From contig OZ034969.1 in NCBI GenBank assembly GCA_964030785.1, forward strand, positions 32,041,601-32,105,600: DNA of 64,000 nucleotides, given 5' to 3'. The position numbers were made by a program, and so were the translations under genes. The DNA comes from Siderastrea siderea (lineage: Eukaryota; Cnidaria; Anthozoa; Scleractinia; Rhizangiidae). The notes beneath the pieces are model-generated. The model saw nothing but the letters and a program-made list of their open reading frames with translations. It did no database searches and was not told the origin of the DNA. Positions 23,380 to 33,209 of this stretch are shown here, piece after piece (position 1 is the stretch's first letter; the number at the start of each line of letters is the position of its first letter).

Positions 23380-24480
23380 AATGACGTAATGTTTAAAATC
23401 TGATGACTCAGCTCATCTGTCTAATCGCCTTGAATATTGAATTTTGTTAAGTTAAACTAAAAATTTAAATGTCGATATAAATTTGTCCACAACTGAGCAT
23501 GCTTTTATTGAGAGTTTTGAGCAATGTATTTATATACTGTTGTGAATATGGTACTATAAAAACGTGATTATCGACAAAGACAAACACATTGCGTTATACA
23601 TCGGTCAATTCCAGCTGCGCCCATGCCCCCTCCACCCCCCCTCCGGGCTAACCCCCGACATTAGCTTTTTTTTTTCTTGGATCAAAAAAATAAGCTGCCA
23701 AATGCCCCGCGGTGGGGACGAAGGAAGAGGGCAAATGCCCCGTCCCCGGGATCGTACGTCCCGATCAACACTGCAGTAGTTTTCTTCCATTGCACCGATA
23801 GTGCCACTTTCAGCATTTTAATGTGTGATTTTTCGTTTCTGTAGGCCTGCCTCTCCGTCCTCTGTTCTTTGTTATGGCCCTATCCGATGTTTAATACCGA
23901 ATGATATCCGATGTTTAATACCGTGTTTAATACCGTGATATACCCGGGAAAGATGAAGATGAAACAACTGAGCATGCTTTTATTGAGAGTTTTGAGCAAT
24001 GTATTTATATACTGTTGTGAATATGGTACTATAAAAACGTGATTATCGACAAAGACAAACACATTGCGTTATACATCGGTCAATTCCAGCTGCGCCCATG
24101 CCCCCTCCATCCCCCGCTCCGGGCTAACCCCCGACATTAGCTTTTTTTTTTTCTTGGATCAAAAAAATAAGCTGCCAAATGCCCCGCGGTGGGGACGAAG
24201 GAAGAGGGCAAATGCCCCGTCCCCGGGATCGTACGTCCCGATCAACACTGCAGTAGTTTTCTTCCATTGCACCGATAGTGCCACTTTCAGCATTTTAATG
24301 TGTGATTTTTCGTTTCTGTAGGCCTGCCTCTCCGTCCTCTGTTCTTTGTTATGGCCCTATCCGATGTTTAATACCGAATGACGTAATGTTTAAAATCTGA
24401 TGACTCAGCTCATTTGTCTTATCGCTTTGAATATTTTGTTGAATTAAACAAATTGAATTAATGTCGATATAAATTTGTCC
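23380..24480. repeat. Tandem duplication, offset about 474 bp
   Basis: The block starting acaactgagcatgc at 23490 recurs at 23964 and runs in parallel for about 400 bp, including the poly-T stretch and the aaatgccccg..gtggggacg motifs. Flanking sequence (gaatgacgtaatgtttaaaatctgatgactcagctca) appears at both 23380 and 24377. The junction at 23900-23963 contains short duplicated pieces (ccgatgtttaataccg) and a fragment (gatatacccgggaaagatgaagatgaaa) that also occurs in the adjoining foldback, which suggests replication template switching. A further partial copy lies at 25085-25160. Confidence 0.75.
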
Positions 24481-24652
24481 ACAACTGAACATGCTTTTAC
24501 CGAGAGATGTGAACGATGTATTTATATACTGAAATTATGAATATATGAAATTCATATATTTGAACTGCGGAATGAAGAAATAAATGTAAAGAAGATCCTC
24601 GCAGTTATTAACGCAACTTATGCAGTTGCGAAAAGAAAGCCTGAAAAAATCA

Positions 24653-24723
24653 GGCTTGTCGGGATTCGAACCCTGACCTCTGCGATACCGGTGCAGCGCT
24701 CTAACCAATTGAGCTATTAAGCC
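24653..24723 (-). tRNA. tRNA-like sequence (degenerate), left arm of foldback
   Basis: The sequence has A-box-like TAGCTCAATTGGTTAGAGC and B-box GGTTCGAATCC, a D-arm, an anticodon arm with loop CCGGTAT (GGT would be Thr) and an acceptor pairing of six bases. Position 33 is C, the T-stem is poorly paired and the variable loop is short, so it is more likely tRNA-derived than a working tRNA. Confidence 0.35.
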
Positions 24724-24946
24724 AACTGGGAGCTGGTCATTAAATTGGTTCGTGATATACCCGGGAAAGATGAAGATGAAATTATGAATATATGAAATTC
24801 ATATATTTGAACTGCGGAATGAAGAAATAAATGTAAAGAAGATCCTCGCAGTTATTAACGCAACTTATGCAGTTGCGTATATTCATAATTTCATCTTCAT
24901 CTTTCCCGGGTATATCACGAACCAATTTAATGACCAGCTCCCAGTT

Positions 24947-25018
24947 GGCTTGATAGCTCAATTGGTTAGAGCGCTGCACCGGTATCGCAGAGGTCAGGGT
25001 TCGAATCCTGGCAAGCCT
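24947..25018 (+). tRNA. tRNA-like sequence (degenerate), right arm of foldback
   Basis: This is the inverted partner of 24653-24723, with a slightly better acceptor (GGCTTGA against CAAGCC). It has the same boxes, the same unusual CCGGTAT anticodon loop and the same weak T-stem. A tRNA-scan score would decide whether it could be functional. Confidence 0.4.
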
Positions 25019-26044
25019 GATTTTTTTCAGGCTTTCTTTTCGCAACTGCATAAGTTGCGTTAATAACTGCGAGGATTCTCTTTACATTTATTTATTTATA
25101 TACTGTTGTGAATATGGCACAAAAAAAAACATGATTATCGATAAAGACAAACACATCGTCAGAATTTGGAGAAATTAGTAAAAAGCGACTCGGAAGTCGC
25201 CGCTTTATCTCAAACACGTAAAAGCAAATCGGTTCAAAATCAAAAGTGAAGCAAAAAAATTAAAAAGACTAACTGGTGTATCCTTCTGTGCCACTTATAC
25301 TATCCAACAAGATCCAGCCTCGTGTAGTAATTCATTTCCCACCTGCGAATAACCTTTCTTGACGTTGGCAGCTAGATACTTTCCAAGTATTAAACATAAC
25401 CACGGCAACATACACCAGAATTTTCCTTTCAGAACATTTACTGAGAACGATTCTTTCCTTAGAATGTCTCAGCAACAATTTGGTCCCACCAGCAACAACC
25501 TCCTGTTATTATCAGTCCTCCTTCTTTTCTTTCACTAGTATTTGACAGATATTCAGTATTTCCTTTCGTGACAGGCAAGCGTCCGGCTAAAACTTAACAC
25601 CGCGTCTATACCTACGATACTTTCTTGTGGACCCTCGTCCTATCGTGCGTGCATGTGTGTACTTATCGATGTCTGTGCACAACTTCTTCTCTATATGTTT
25701 AGAGGTTAGCAAAAAAGTATATCTTCCACCAAACCTCTTGACCCGCCAAATCAAAATGGCGACTCGGTCCGCTCTTGTTCTCACGTTATCCCATCCCATC
25801 GGCCATAGCGAAACAAACACCTTATGAGGCTTACACAACGTAATTTGACCACCGCCTACACCAATCCACCGTCTTCACGACCACACTATCCGACTTCGTT
25901 GGTTAAAAATTTGAGCAGTTTCAAATTCGACGAGAGCGTGCGAGAGTCGCCGAGAGCGCATGAGAGTTTAAGGCCAAACGAAATCGAGAGTTTGAACTCT
26001 TATCAACTCTCGGCAACTCTCACTCTCGTTTGGCCCCGGCTTTA

Positions 26045-27550
26045 CAGCATTAATGAACATTCGACCGGTACTGCAGGTCAGCTCAGCTCATTTTACAAAA
26101 TGTTGGTAGTTTCTGTACTATCGCAATGGACAAGCACAAAAAATAATCGGATTTCAGATGATATTTCCCTCAACCAAGCATGATACTAGAAAATGTCAGA
26201 AACACCGAACAGTCCAACTATTTAAACACTTTATTGAAGAAAACAATACAAAAATATGTATAACTGACTAACATTTAGCGAGACCGTTTATTTTAATATG
26301 ATTATCAGTGTTTCGAATACAGAAAAATAAATCTAATTTCATGTACGCCGGTGCGGTGTCCTGAGAGATAAAACATTTAACTACTGACTTATAAAGGCTG
26401 GTATTGAATGCAAGGTAAGATACTGATTTTGCTACCTGTTTCAAAAGGGGAGGGAGTTTGGCGGTTGTTTGTAAGAGAGTTCACCAGCACCGCTGTCACT
26501 CTCGCTGTACGACTTCAATTTCAGTTCTAGATGAAAACTTTATGTAACAGACTTGTAGAACTTTGCAGAAGCTATTTAAAAACGTTACGAGTCTCATTCT
26601 AGAACGATAAGGTCATACAGGTACGAGTTTCCGAATGACAATCTTCAGTCGATGGAGCCACAAGATGAACTCGCACCGTATGAAATACCATACCGGGAAT
26701 GTTTTACGCCGCCATAGTTAATTAACATCATGAGACCAAAAATTATGCAAGCCTTGCATGCATAATTCTGAAATTTACTACAAGGAAACAAAAAGGTTTC
26801 AAAACATGTCTGGGAATGATAACTTTATATCTTGTGAAGTATGCCTAGTAAGCGGTGGAGAATTTGACGATGTAATCCACCTACACAGTAGAGAAATCGT
26901 CCAAAAATGTTCCAAAGGTTTGCTCGGAGACATTTTTAGCAATCATCTTGAGTTAGTTCTGGCGGAACTAACTCATGATGATTGTCCTTGATCTTACTTA
27001 CGACATAGAAAAACCTCGATTATCAGGACTCACTTCGAACTATCGAAAAAAGGCGGGCTAGTGGAAACAAGAATCGAAACTAAACCGTCATCGTACAGAT
27101 CTAGTTGACCCCAGTTGAACAACCACGAGTGGTTATGTTCTTAGAAAACCACGATGGCTAAAATAACTGCACGCTTGATTTCATCTTATTTGATCCTTAG
27201 TTGATCGTTTGATTTATATGTATTTTCCGAAAGTCCATTGAATCAAAAACAGGATCAAATAACATGATCACTTGTATTTTGCTTACAACCGAGATTCAAT
27301 TTACAATGAAGTCAATCCCGTATTAAGGAGACATCCTTTATCAAGTAGACGACAGGGAAAGTCTCAAAATTGAAGCGAATTGCCTTAGAAAATAATAAAG
27401 AATTGTGGCGCCGTGGACATCAAGACTTTCACTCAAAACACAAGTTAATATGCTCAGCACCCCATCGAGACTGGTAAGATTCTCTTTTGAGGTTGGTCAA
27501 CATTACAAATCTGATTAGCTTTTATTACCTTTCAAGGCAAAATGTTTTAG
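26045..27550. other. Intergenic DNA with a short hairpin
   Basis: No convincing gene is seen. An open frame at 26758-26991 (77 codons) has no family that I recognise. From 27005 to about 27310 the text resembles the 3' flank of the kinase copies at 1376 and 7676 (cctcgattatcaggact, then cagatcta), an old part of the kinase duplication unit. Confidence 0.45.
26940..26984. repeat. 20-bp-arm hairpin
   Basis: The arms at 26940-26959 and 26965-26984 are complementary with one mismatch; the loop is TGGCG. It is too short for a typical animal microRNA precursor. It could act as a transcription or RNA-processing hairpin, or be the relic of a small inverted insertion. Confidence 0.7.
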
Positions 27551-28525
27551 TTATGAAATCGGACAGTACGCTCTTGAGCCCTCTTTCATCCAGAAATTTA
27601 TTTCTGCCGCGAGATTTTCAATCTTCTCATGAACCTCGGCAGCGCTTGGTCGATCCTTTTCATCGTACTGCAAGGCGTCGATGGTAATCGATTGCATGAA
27701 TTTGGACCCTTGCGCCTGCCTTGAAAATGAAACTCGGATGCTTTTGTTAGAATCGGTTGCCATTACATATCCAATTCCAATTTTCCTGCCAAATAATGGA
27801 CGTGTGAACGCTCCATAAAGCTTTTCTCCATCAATCGTGATAAAATCGCGTTCCAGGATCGCATAAAAGATTGCACCAAGCGAAAAAACGTCAGCTTTTT
27901 CAGTGTAGTTACCTCTGAAAACTTCAGGAGCCATCCAATGTACCGTGCCAACCTTTGAGTTCATGAAGTACTGTGGATAGCTTGTCAACCATGAGCCATC
28001 GTCTCGTCGAGCGTCGGTCTTCAATGCGATGTACTCTCGAGCCAAGCCAAAGTCGGCTAACTTTACATCCTCCGCCGCGGTCAAGAGCACGTTATCCGCC
28101 TTCAAGTCACGGTGAACCACGCCGCGTGAATGTAGGAAGGCAAGCGCTGCGGCACACTGTCTCATCCATTTGAAATTCTCTAGGTCACTACTCGGTCGAG
28201 CTAAACGTTTGTTTAAATTGCCCCCAGCACAATACTCCGTCAAAATCAATATGTGAAAGCCTCCAGAGTCTTGAAACTGATCTGCTGCTTTGACAGAGAT
28301 CACGTTCTCGTGAGCGATTTGATTCAATGTCTGAACTTCGCGGATAGCATCACGATATTCCGAGTTATCAAAACACAAGATGTCTTTTAACGCGTAGTCG
28401 GTTAAAGTTCTCTCGTCCTTGACTTTGTACACGACACCGAAAGCTCCATTGCCAAGATTGCGCTCAATTTTGAGCACTTTATCACCAACTTGAACTTGTG
28501 GCTGATGTGCAAAGCCTGACTGCAT
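27551..28525 (-). CDS. PDIK1L/STK35-like protein kinase with CaaX box (CPIS)
   Basis: An intact single-exon kinase of 324 residues from the Met at 28525 (MQSGFAHQ), the position matching sister starts. The frame is open to 28603. It has LGNGAFGVV, YALK, HRDLKADN (Ala where sisters have Pro in HRDLKP), DFGLA, and GTVHWMAPEVFRGNYTEKAD. It ends in CPIS, a CaaX box with the Ser ending usually read by farnesyltransferase. The codons upstream of the start (KVQN.D then Met-Gln) are conserved with the 20351 copy, so the 5' leader is under common descent. It is among the more divergent of the intact copies. Confidence 0.9.
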   Translation of the reverse strand: MQSGFAHQPQVQVGDKVLKIERNLGNGAFGVVYKVKDERTLTDYALKDILCFDNSEYRDAIREVQTLNQIAHENVISVKAADQFQDSGGFHILILTEYCAGGNLNKRLARPSSDLENFKWMRQCAAALAFLHSRGVVHRDLKADNVLLTAAEDVKLADFGLAREYIALKTDARRDDGSWLTSYPQYFMNSKVGTVHWMAPEVFRGNYTEKADVFSLGAIFYAILERDFITIDGEKLYGAFTRPLFGRKIGIGYVMATDSNKSIRVSFSRQAQGSKFMQSITIDALQYDEKDRPSAAEVHEKIENLAAEINFWMKEGSRAYCPIS

Positions 28526-30440
28526 TATATCACTGTTTTGCACTTTTTCCAAGACAGGATATACCACAGACAGTCGCTCGTTCGCTTTAAAGCGGAAGAA
28601 CAATTTCTGAGAAAGCGCCCTGTTTTCTGAGAAGGCTGAACCGGGGATTATGGGTAGGTCTCTAGAATGTGCGAGTTATCCGGCAAATTTGCTAACTGTT
28701 TTTGTGGCAGCAGAAAGCCCTTAAGCCATGTGATGTTCTTTGAAGTCTCTAATAGTAGGATACTGACCTGCAATCTAATCATTTAATGGAGAATTACGTC
28801 AGGTGTAGACTGGACGAGAGCTGACTCAGTTTGGAAGAGGGGGGAGAGGGTGAACGATTGATTTTGAACTTGTCTTGATATGTCCAGTTGCCTCCCTTGT
28901 ATAAACACCCTACCACTTCCCTCAAAGAATACAGTAAATACTATTTAAAATTTCGTCATATATGATTGATCAAGACAAAATCAAAACTAAGTAGTTTGCA
29001 TCTCGCTTGGCAGAAAATTATTGCAATACAAGAATCTTACGTTGTACAAATGTATACAAACAGCAGCATTGCGGTGTATTGCTAGCTTTCGTTTACAACA
29101 TCAACATTCATGTGTTTCGCACGTTGTAAAGTTGTGCTCATGCATGTGTGACAGAGTTTCTTGTGCTATTCATAAGAAATGTCTTGCACATTCATTGCAA
29201 TTTTTAACTGAGGAAATTATACCAACCGCAATTCACATTTCCCTCAAATCACTACCATGCCCTTTCAAGATAAAGAGATTTTGGTACAAGTCATGATCAG
29301 ATCGAAAGTCTGTGAATTTAATTTACGGAAGCAAACGCCACTTCTTCTACTTGAACCATAACACAAAGCATGCATGTGGTTATTTTGTTTTGGTTTAACT
29401 CTTAGATCATCTTTCATCATCATTGCTAGGCTGTGATGACGGGAAATGCAATTGCCTCGTCCTGTTGCGGTGTTTGGATGGGTAGCTCTAAGCAAACCTG
29501 CTTGACTTATTCATTTCCAACTACGACAAATTACAGAAATACGCAACTAATATAACATACGAAGTTTTACATCAGCTTATATCGACTAGCACAAGGAACT
29601 AACCTTGAGTAGCATCGTGAGTGTTTGACGACAATGTCCAGCTTAAAATAAATCGTGACGCGAAAATTTCGTTTCGTAGCTTAAGCCCGGTTGTCACTAG
29701 CGACGGGAGCTCAAGTGTAAAGCTTAGCGTAAGTATAAGAGCACCTATGTCAACGTAAGAAGGGTTCGACGCAAGCATAAGTGAAATTTTATTTTATCTG
29801 GCCTTGTTCCTGCGCTTACGCTTATAATCTGGAGATTCCAAGTGAAAACTACGTAAGACTGAAGAAGAATTTTTTTGTACTGTGTTTTTGCTTGCGGTAC
29901 TGGACATCGTTTTCACAGAAGAAATAGAAAGAGAAATTATCCGTCGCGTGTTTAAGTTATCCACGAAAGCTTGAATTTTTTCGTCACTTCTCGTTGTTGT
30001 TTTGCAGAAGACGGTAACGAAACATGACAAAATACACAACGTACTTGCAGAGCAATTGTTTTTTGAATTAATTCTTTTGTTTAACCGACGGTCAGTGACC
30101 ATCGCCGTCAAGGTCTCGTAAACTCATAAATAAACATTACCAGGAGAAAACTATCATATCCTGTGTATTGGTTTTCGTAAGCTAGAATTAGTAAAGGTAT
30201 ATTGTACGAAACCATTTTCGGAGCCAAGCTCCTTCATCAGCGCAAGATGTAAAACTAATCAGGAGAAAACTGCATATCAAATTAGTTGACAAATGCGTTA
30301 TGTGTGGGCTGGATAGAATTATGTCTGAACTGCGTGTAGGTAGCAAGCAAACAAAGAAGGATTTAGAAGGATATGAAACTTGCAAACTACAGGCATGAAT
30401 TCACTTTTCACTGCTAGTAATTCTATTGTAAAGTAAGCTA
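28526..30440. other. Intergenic, kinase flanks
   Basis: From 29225 on, the stretch is similar to 10716-11743. Around 30190-30260 the motif ggagccaagctcc within cgaaaccattttcgg resembles the 3' end of Penelope-like or related retroelements, in reverse orientation. I see no gene. Confidence 0.45.
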
Positions 30441-30452
30441 TCGAACACTCTG

Positions 30453-32022
30453 TTATCCAGAAAATGCTGGAGGTTGGAAAGAAAATGATGGGGGATGGGA
30501 AGGAAATACAGGAGGTTGGAAAGAAAATGATAGGGGATGGGAAGGAAATACAGGAGGATGGGAAGAAAATGACGGGGGTTGGGAAGAAAATGCTGGAGGT
30601 TGAAAGAAAACGATGGGGGTTGGAAAGAAAATGATGGGAAGGAAATACAGGAGGATGGGAAGAAAATGACGGGGGTTGGGAAGAAAATGCTGGAGGTTGG
30701 AAAGAAAATGATGGGGGATGGGAAGGAAATACAGGAGGATGGGAAGAAAATGATGGGGGTTGGGAAGAAAATGCTGGAGGTTGGAAAGAAAATGATGGGG
30801 GTTGGGAAGGAAATACAGGAGGTTGGAAAGAAAATGATGGGGGATGGGAAGGAAATACAGGAGGATGGGAAGAAAATGACGGGGGTTGGGAAGAAAATGC
30901 TGGAGGTTGGAAAGAAAATGACGGGGGATGGGAAGGAAATGCTGGAGGTTGGAAAAAAATGATGGGGGATGGGAAGAAAATGACGGGGGTTGGGAAGAAA
31001 AATACAGGATGATGGGAAGAAAATGCAGGAGGATGGGAAAAAATGCTAGAGGATGGGGAGAAAATGCTAGAGGATGGGGAGAAAATGCAGGAGGATAGAG
31101 AGAAAGGATTCTGACGTAAGTCTCGCTAGCGCTTGGTCGGTCATTTTTGTGGTACTCCAAGGCATCAAGAGCTATCTTTTGCATAGCTTTAGAACCTTGT
31201 GCTTGACTTGAAAATGCAGCGCGGATGCCTTTATCAAATGTTGCCATTGCAACATTTGAAAATGTTGCATATCAAATGTTGCATAATACCTTTCCCCCTT
31301 ATCCAAGACAAACTCTCGCTCCAAGATCGCAAAAAAGAGAACCCCAAGAGAAAAGACGTCGGCTTTTTCTGTGTACTGGTCACTGAAAACTTCTGGAGCC
31401 ATCCAATCGGGTGTGTCACAATATGACTGCATGTAATATTTTATATAAGTGGTCATCCATGAGCCATCGCAGCGCTGTGTTTTGGTTTGTTTGAGTGCAA
31501 TGTACTCTCGAGCCAAACCAAAGTCAGCCAACTTTATACTTTCGTTCTCAGTCAAGAGCACGTTTTCAGGCTTCAAATCACGGTGAACCACCCTGCATGA
31601 GTGGAGATAGGCAATCCCTGCAGCGATTTGGCGCAGCCATTGGATATTCATTTCTTCACTACTCGGTCGAGTAAGGCGCTCGTTCAAGTTTCCGCCAGCG
31701 CAGTACTCGGTCAAAATCCACATGTGTTTTTCAATTATAAAGCCTTGGAAAGCTGATTGGATGTCCTGGAACTCGTCTGCTTCTATCACAGCGATCACAT
31801 GCTCGTAAGAGATTTGTTTCATTATCTCAACCTCGTGCAAAGCGTCTTGAATGTCCGAATCATCGGAACATAATATATCTTTCAACGCATAGCTGGTAAG
31901 AGTTCCCTCGTCTCTGACTTTGTATACGATACCGAAAGCTCCTTGACCAAGTTTTGCCTCAATTATAAGTTTTTGTCTCCAACTTGGACCATTTGTGGCT
32001 GATTTACATAAGCTTGAGCCAT
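30453..32022 (-). pseudogene. Kinase copy destroyed by frameshifts and a minisatellite
   Basis: The copy starts at 32022 (Met-Ala-Gln-Ala) but loses one base near 31970 (gacaaaaactt), so the frame fails before the glycine loop. The core is readable in 31172-31885: YALKD, HRDLKPEN, DFGLA, WMAPEVFSDQYTEKAD. A short duplication around 31235-31285 (aaatgttgca repeated) breaks the frame again. The C-lobe helix region is then interrupted by a 645-bp minisatellite at 30461-31105. A remnant of the C-terminus (ctgttatccag) lies on its far side, and the CaaX cysteine is Phe there, as in the 11744 copy. One feature of its own is an insertion of about eight residues before the ILTEYCAGGN hinge. Confidence 0.85.
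30461..31105. repeat. 21-bp minisatellite inside kinase C-lobe
   Basis: About 30 tandem units of 21 bp alternate between two or three related forms (aaaatgctggaggttggaaag, gaaatacaggaggatggga and similar). Because 21 is divisible by three, frames stay open across it on both strands: the minus strand reads a Pro/Phe/His-rich heptad and the plus strand a Lys/Met/Gly-rich heptad. Neither is likely to be a real protein. Confidence 0.9.
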
Positions 32023-33209
32023 TTTTCAGAACTTATAATTATATAAAGCAATGTTATGAAAACTGGTCTGAGATAATATCACCAAGCGCTCTCTTTCTTA
32101 GGGACCGGTCATTATTTATCGCCTAGGGGGGGGGGGGGAGGGGGGACGGAGGATTTTGGTGGGGATCACTTGACATTTAGGAGAACAGAAGGGGGGATCA
32201 GTCGTAACTGACAGCCCGAAAAGGGGGGATCACCGAAAATTTTGGAAGATTTCAGAGCGGGGACCAATAAAATCTGCTTGGACAATGCCAGTTTGAGAGG
32301 ACACAAAATAATTGTGCCCATTCACATTGTGCCCGCGCTGACTTTAACGAATTACAACTTTTAAACGGCTGGACGAATAATCACCAAACCTTGTGACTTT
32401 TCCTGAAATTTATCAGAGAAAATTTTCCTGTGTCAATGGCGTGTCTATGATGGTTGACGTTTCCATAGCAGCCGTCTACTCAGGAGGTGTTTTGACTATT
32501 TTTGTCTTTTTTCAGTCTTTTTTTCAGTTTTTTCCCCTTCGTTTGAAAAAAGAAGCTAATCGTTTACTTTTTGTGCTTGTTTTGATTAAGTATGTTTCTT
32601 AGAACAAATTCATATATTTTTCGATGACATCATTGTCAACTGTATGACTGCATACTAGGGATTCAAGATGGCGGCTCAAAATTCAAAATAGTTGCTTTGT
32701 GACGTCATTGTGACGTCATGAAACGTCATAATCGACACGTCATAAACCCAATCTGTTAAGCTAATGACGTACTATAAACGTGCCAAGTTTTTCATCACAA
32801 GAGCGTGAATACTTTTCGAGATCTATAGGGGGGGCACAAAGTGCCCCCCCCCGGCTCAGAAACTCCAAAATAGGGTTAACAGCCTTTTAGAGTTTTCCTT
32901 TTATAACGTGCTTATGCCTTAGCTAATATTCATCTTTGAACATGACAGGTGAATTCTGAATGGTGCATGAGCCATAACTCCTGATAACTGGAACATTATG
33001 AAATAGCGTGTTTGTTTAAACATAAAGCATTTATCGCCTCTCCAGGAATGGGCTCCCTGTTTCAGCTGTATACTGAATCCGATTCAACTGCTTCATTTGC
33101 CTCTTGAGCCTCATCATCCGATTTGACGACTTCATTTGCCTCTTGAGCCTCATCATCCGATTCAACAACGATAAAAAAAAAAGTTGAGAGGCCTGCACGA
33201 CTCTCGCGC
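32023..33209. other. Repeat-rich intergenic DNA
   Basis: From about 32100 to 32290 is a degraded repeat starting GGGACCGGTCATTATTTATC with several GGGGGGATCA blocks, a dispersed element type. At about 32660-32760 GACGTCAT/ATGACGTC motifs recur. At 32827-32852 poly-G and poly-C flank cacaaagtg, making a strong hairpin. At 33075-33170 a ~45-bp unit (cttcatttgcctcttgagcc) is present twice. No gene is seen. Confidence 0.5.

Larger units (their letters stand above)
24589..25085. repeat. Foldback with two inverted tRNA-like arms
   Basis: Arms of about 200 bp (24589-24790 and 24878-25085) are inverted copies of each other. The ~87-bp spacer repeats the first part of the left arm. Each arm contains one tRNA-like sequence and the hairpin block cctgaaaaaatcagg. 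Transcribed, the region would form a long near-perfect stem. Confidence 0.8.
22396..26040. mobile_element. Candidate 3.6-kb inverted-repeat element with GAGAGTT subterminal repeats
   Basis: The left end (GGCCGGGCCAAACGA, then gagagttgcc) and the right end (its near complement, ending GGCAACTC...CTCGTTTGGCCCCGGC) are inverted. TTTA flanks each end (22392-22395 and 26041-26044). Both termini are dense in gagagtt/aactctc motifs and can fold on themselves. The interior holds a tandem duplication (23380-24480), a tRNA-like foldback (24589-25085) and no protein gene that I recognise. The ends may instead be two separate insertions of a short palindromic repeat. Confidence 0.4.

Noticed and set aside
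26758..26991. 77-codon gene
   Set aside because: No homology is recognised, there is no splice or promoter context, and its 3' end is part of a hairpin.
30461..31105. CRISPR-like or protein-coding repeat array
   Set aside because: The units are contiguous with no unique spacers, in a eukaryotic context. The long frames on both strands are a by-product of the 21-bp period.
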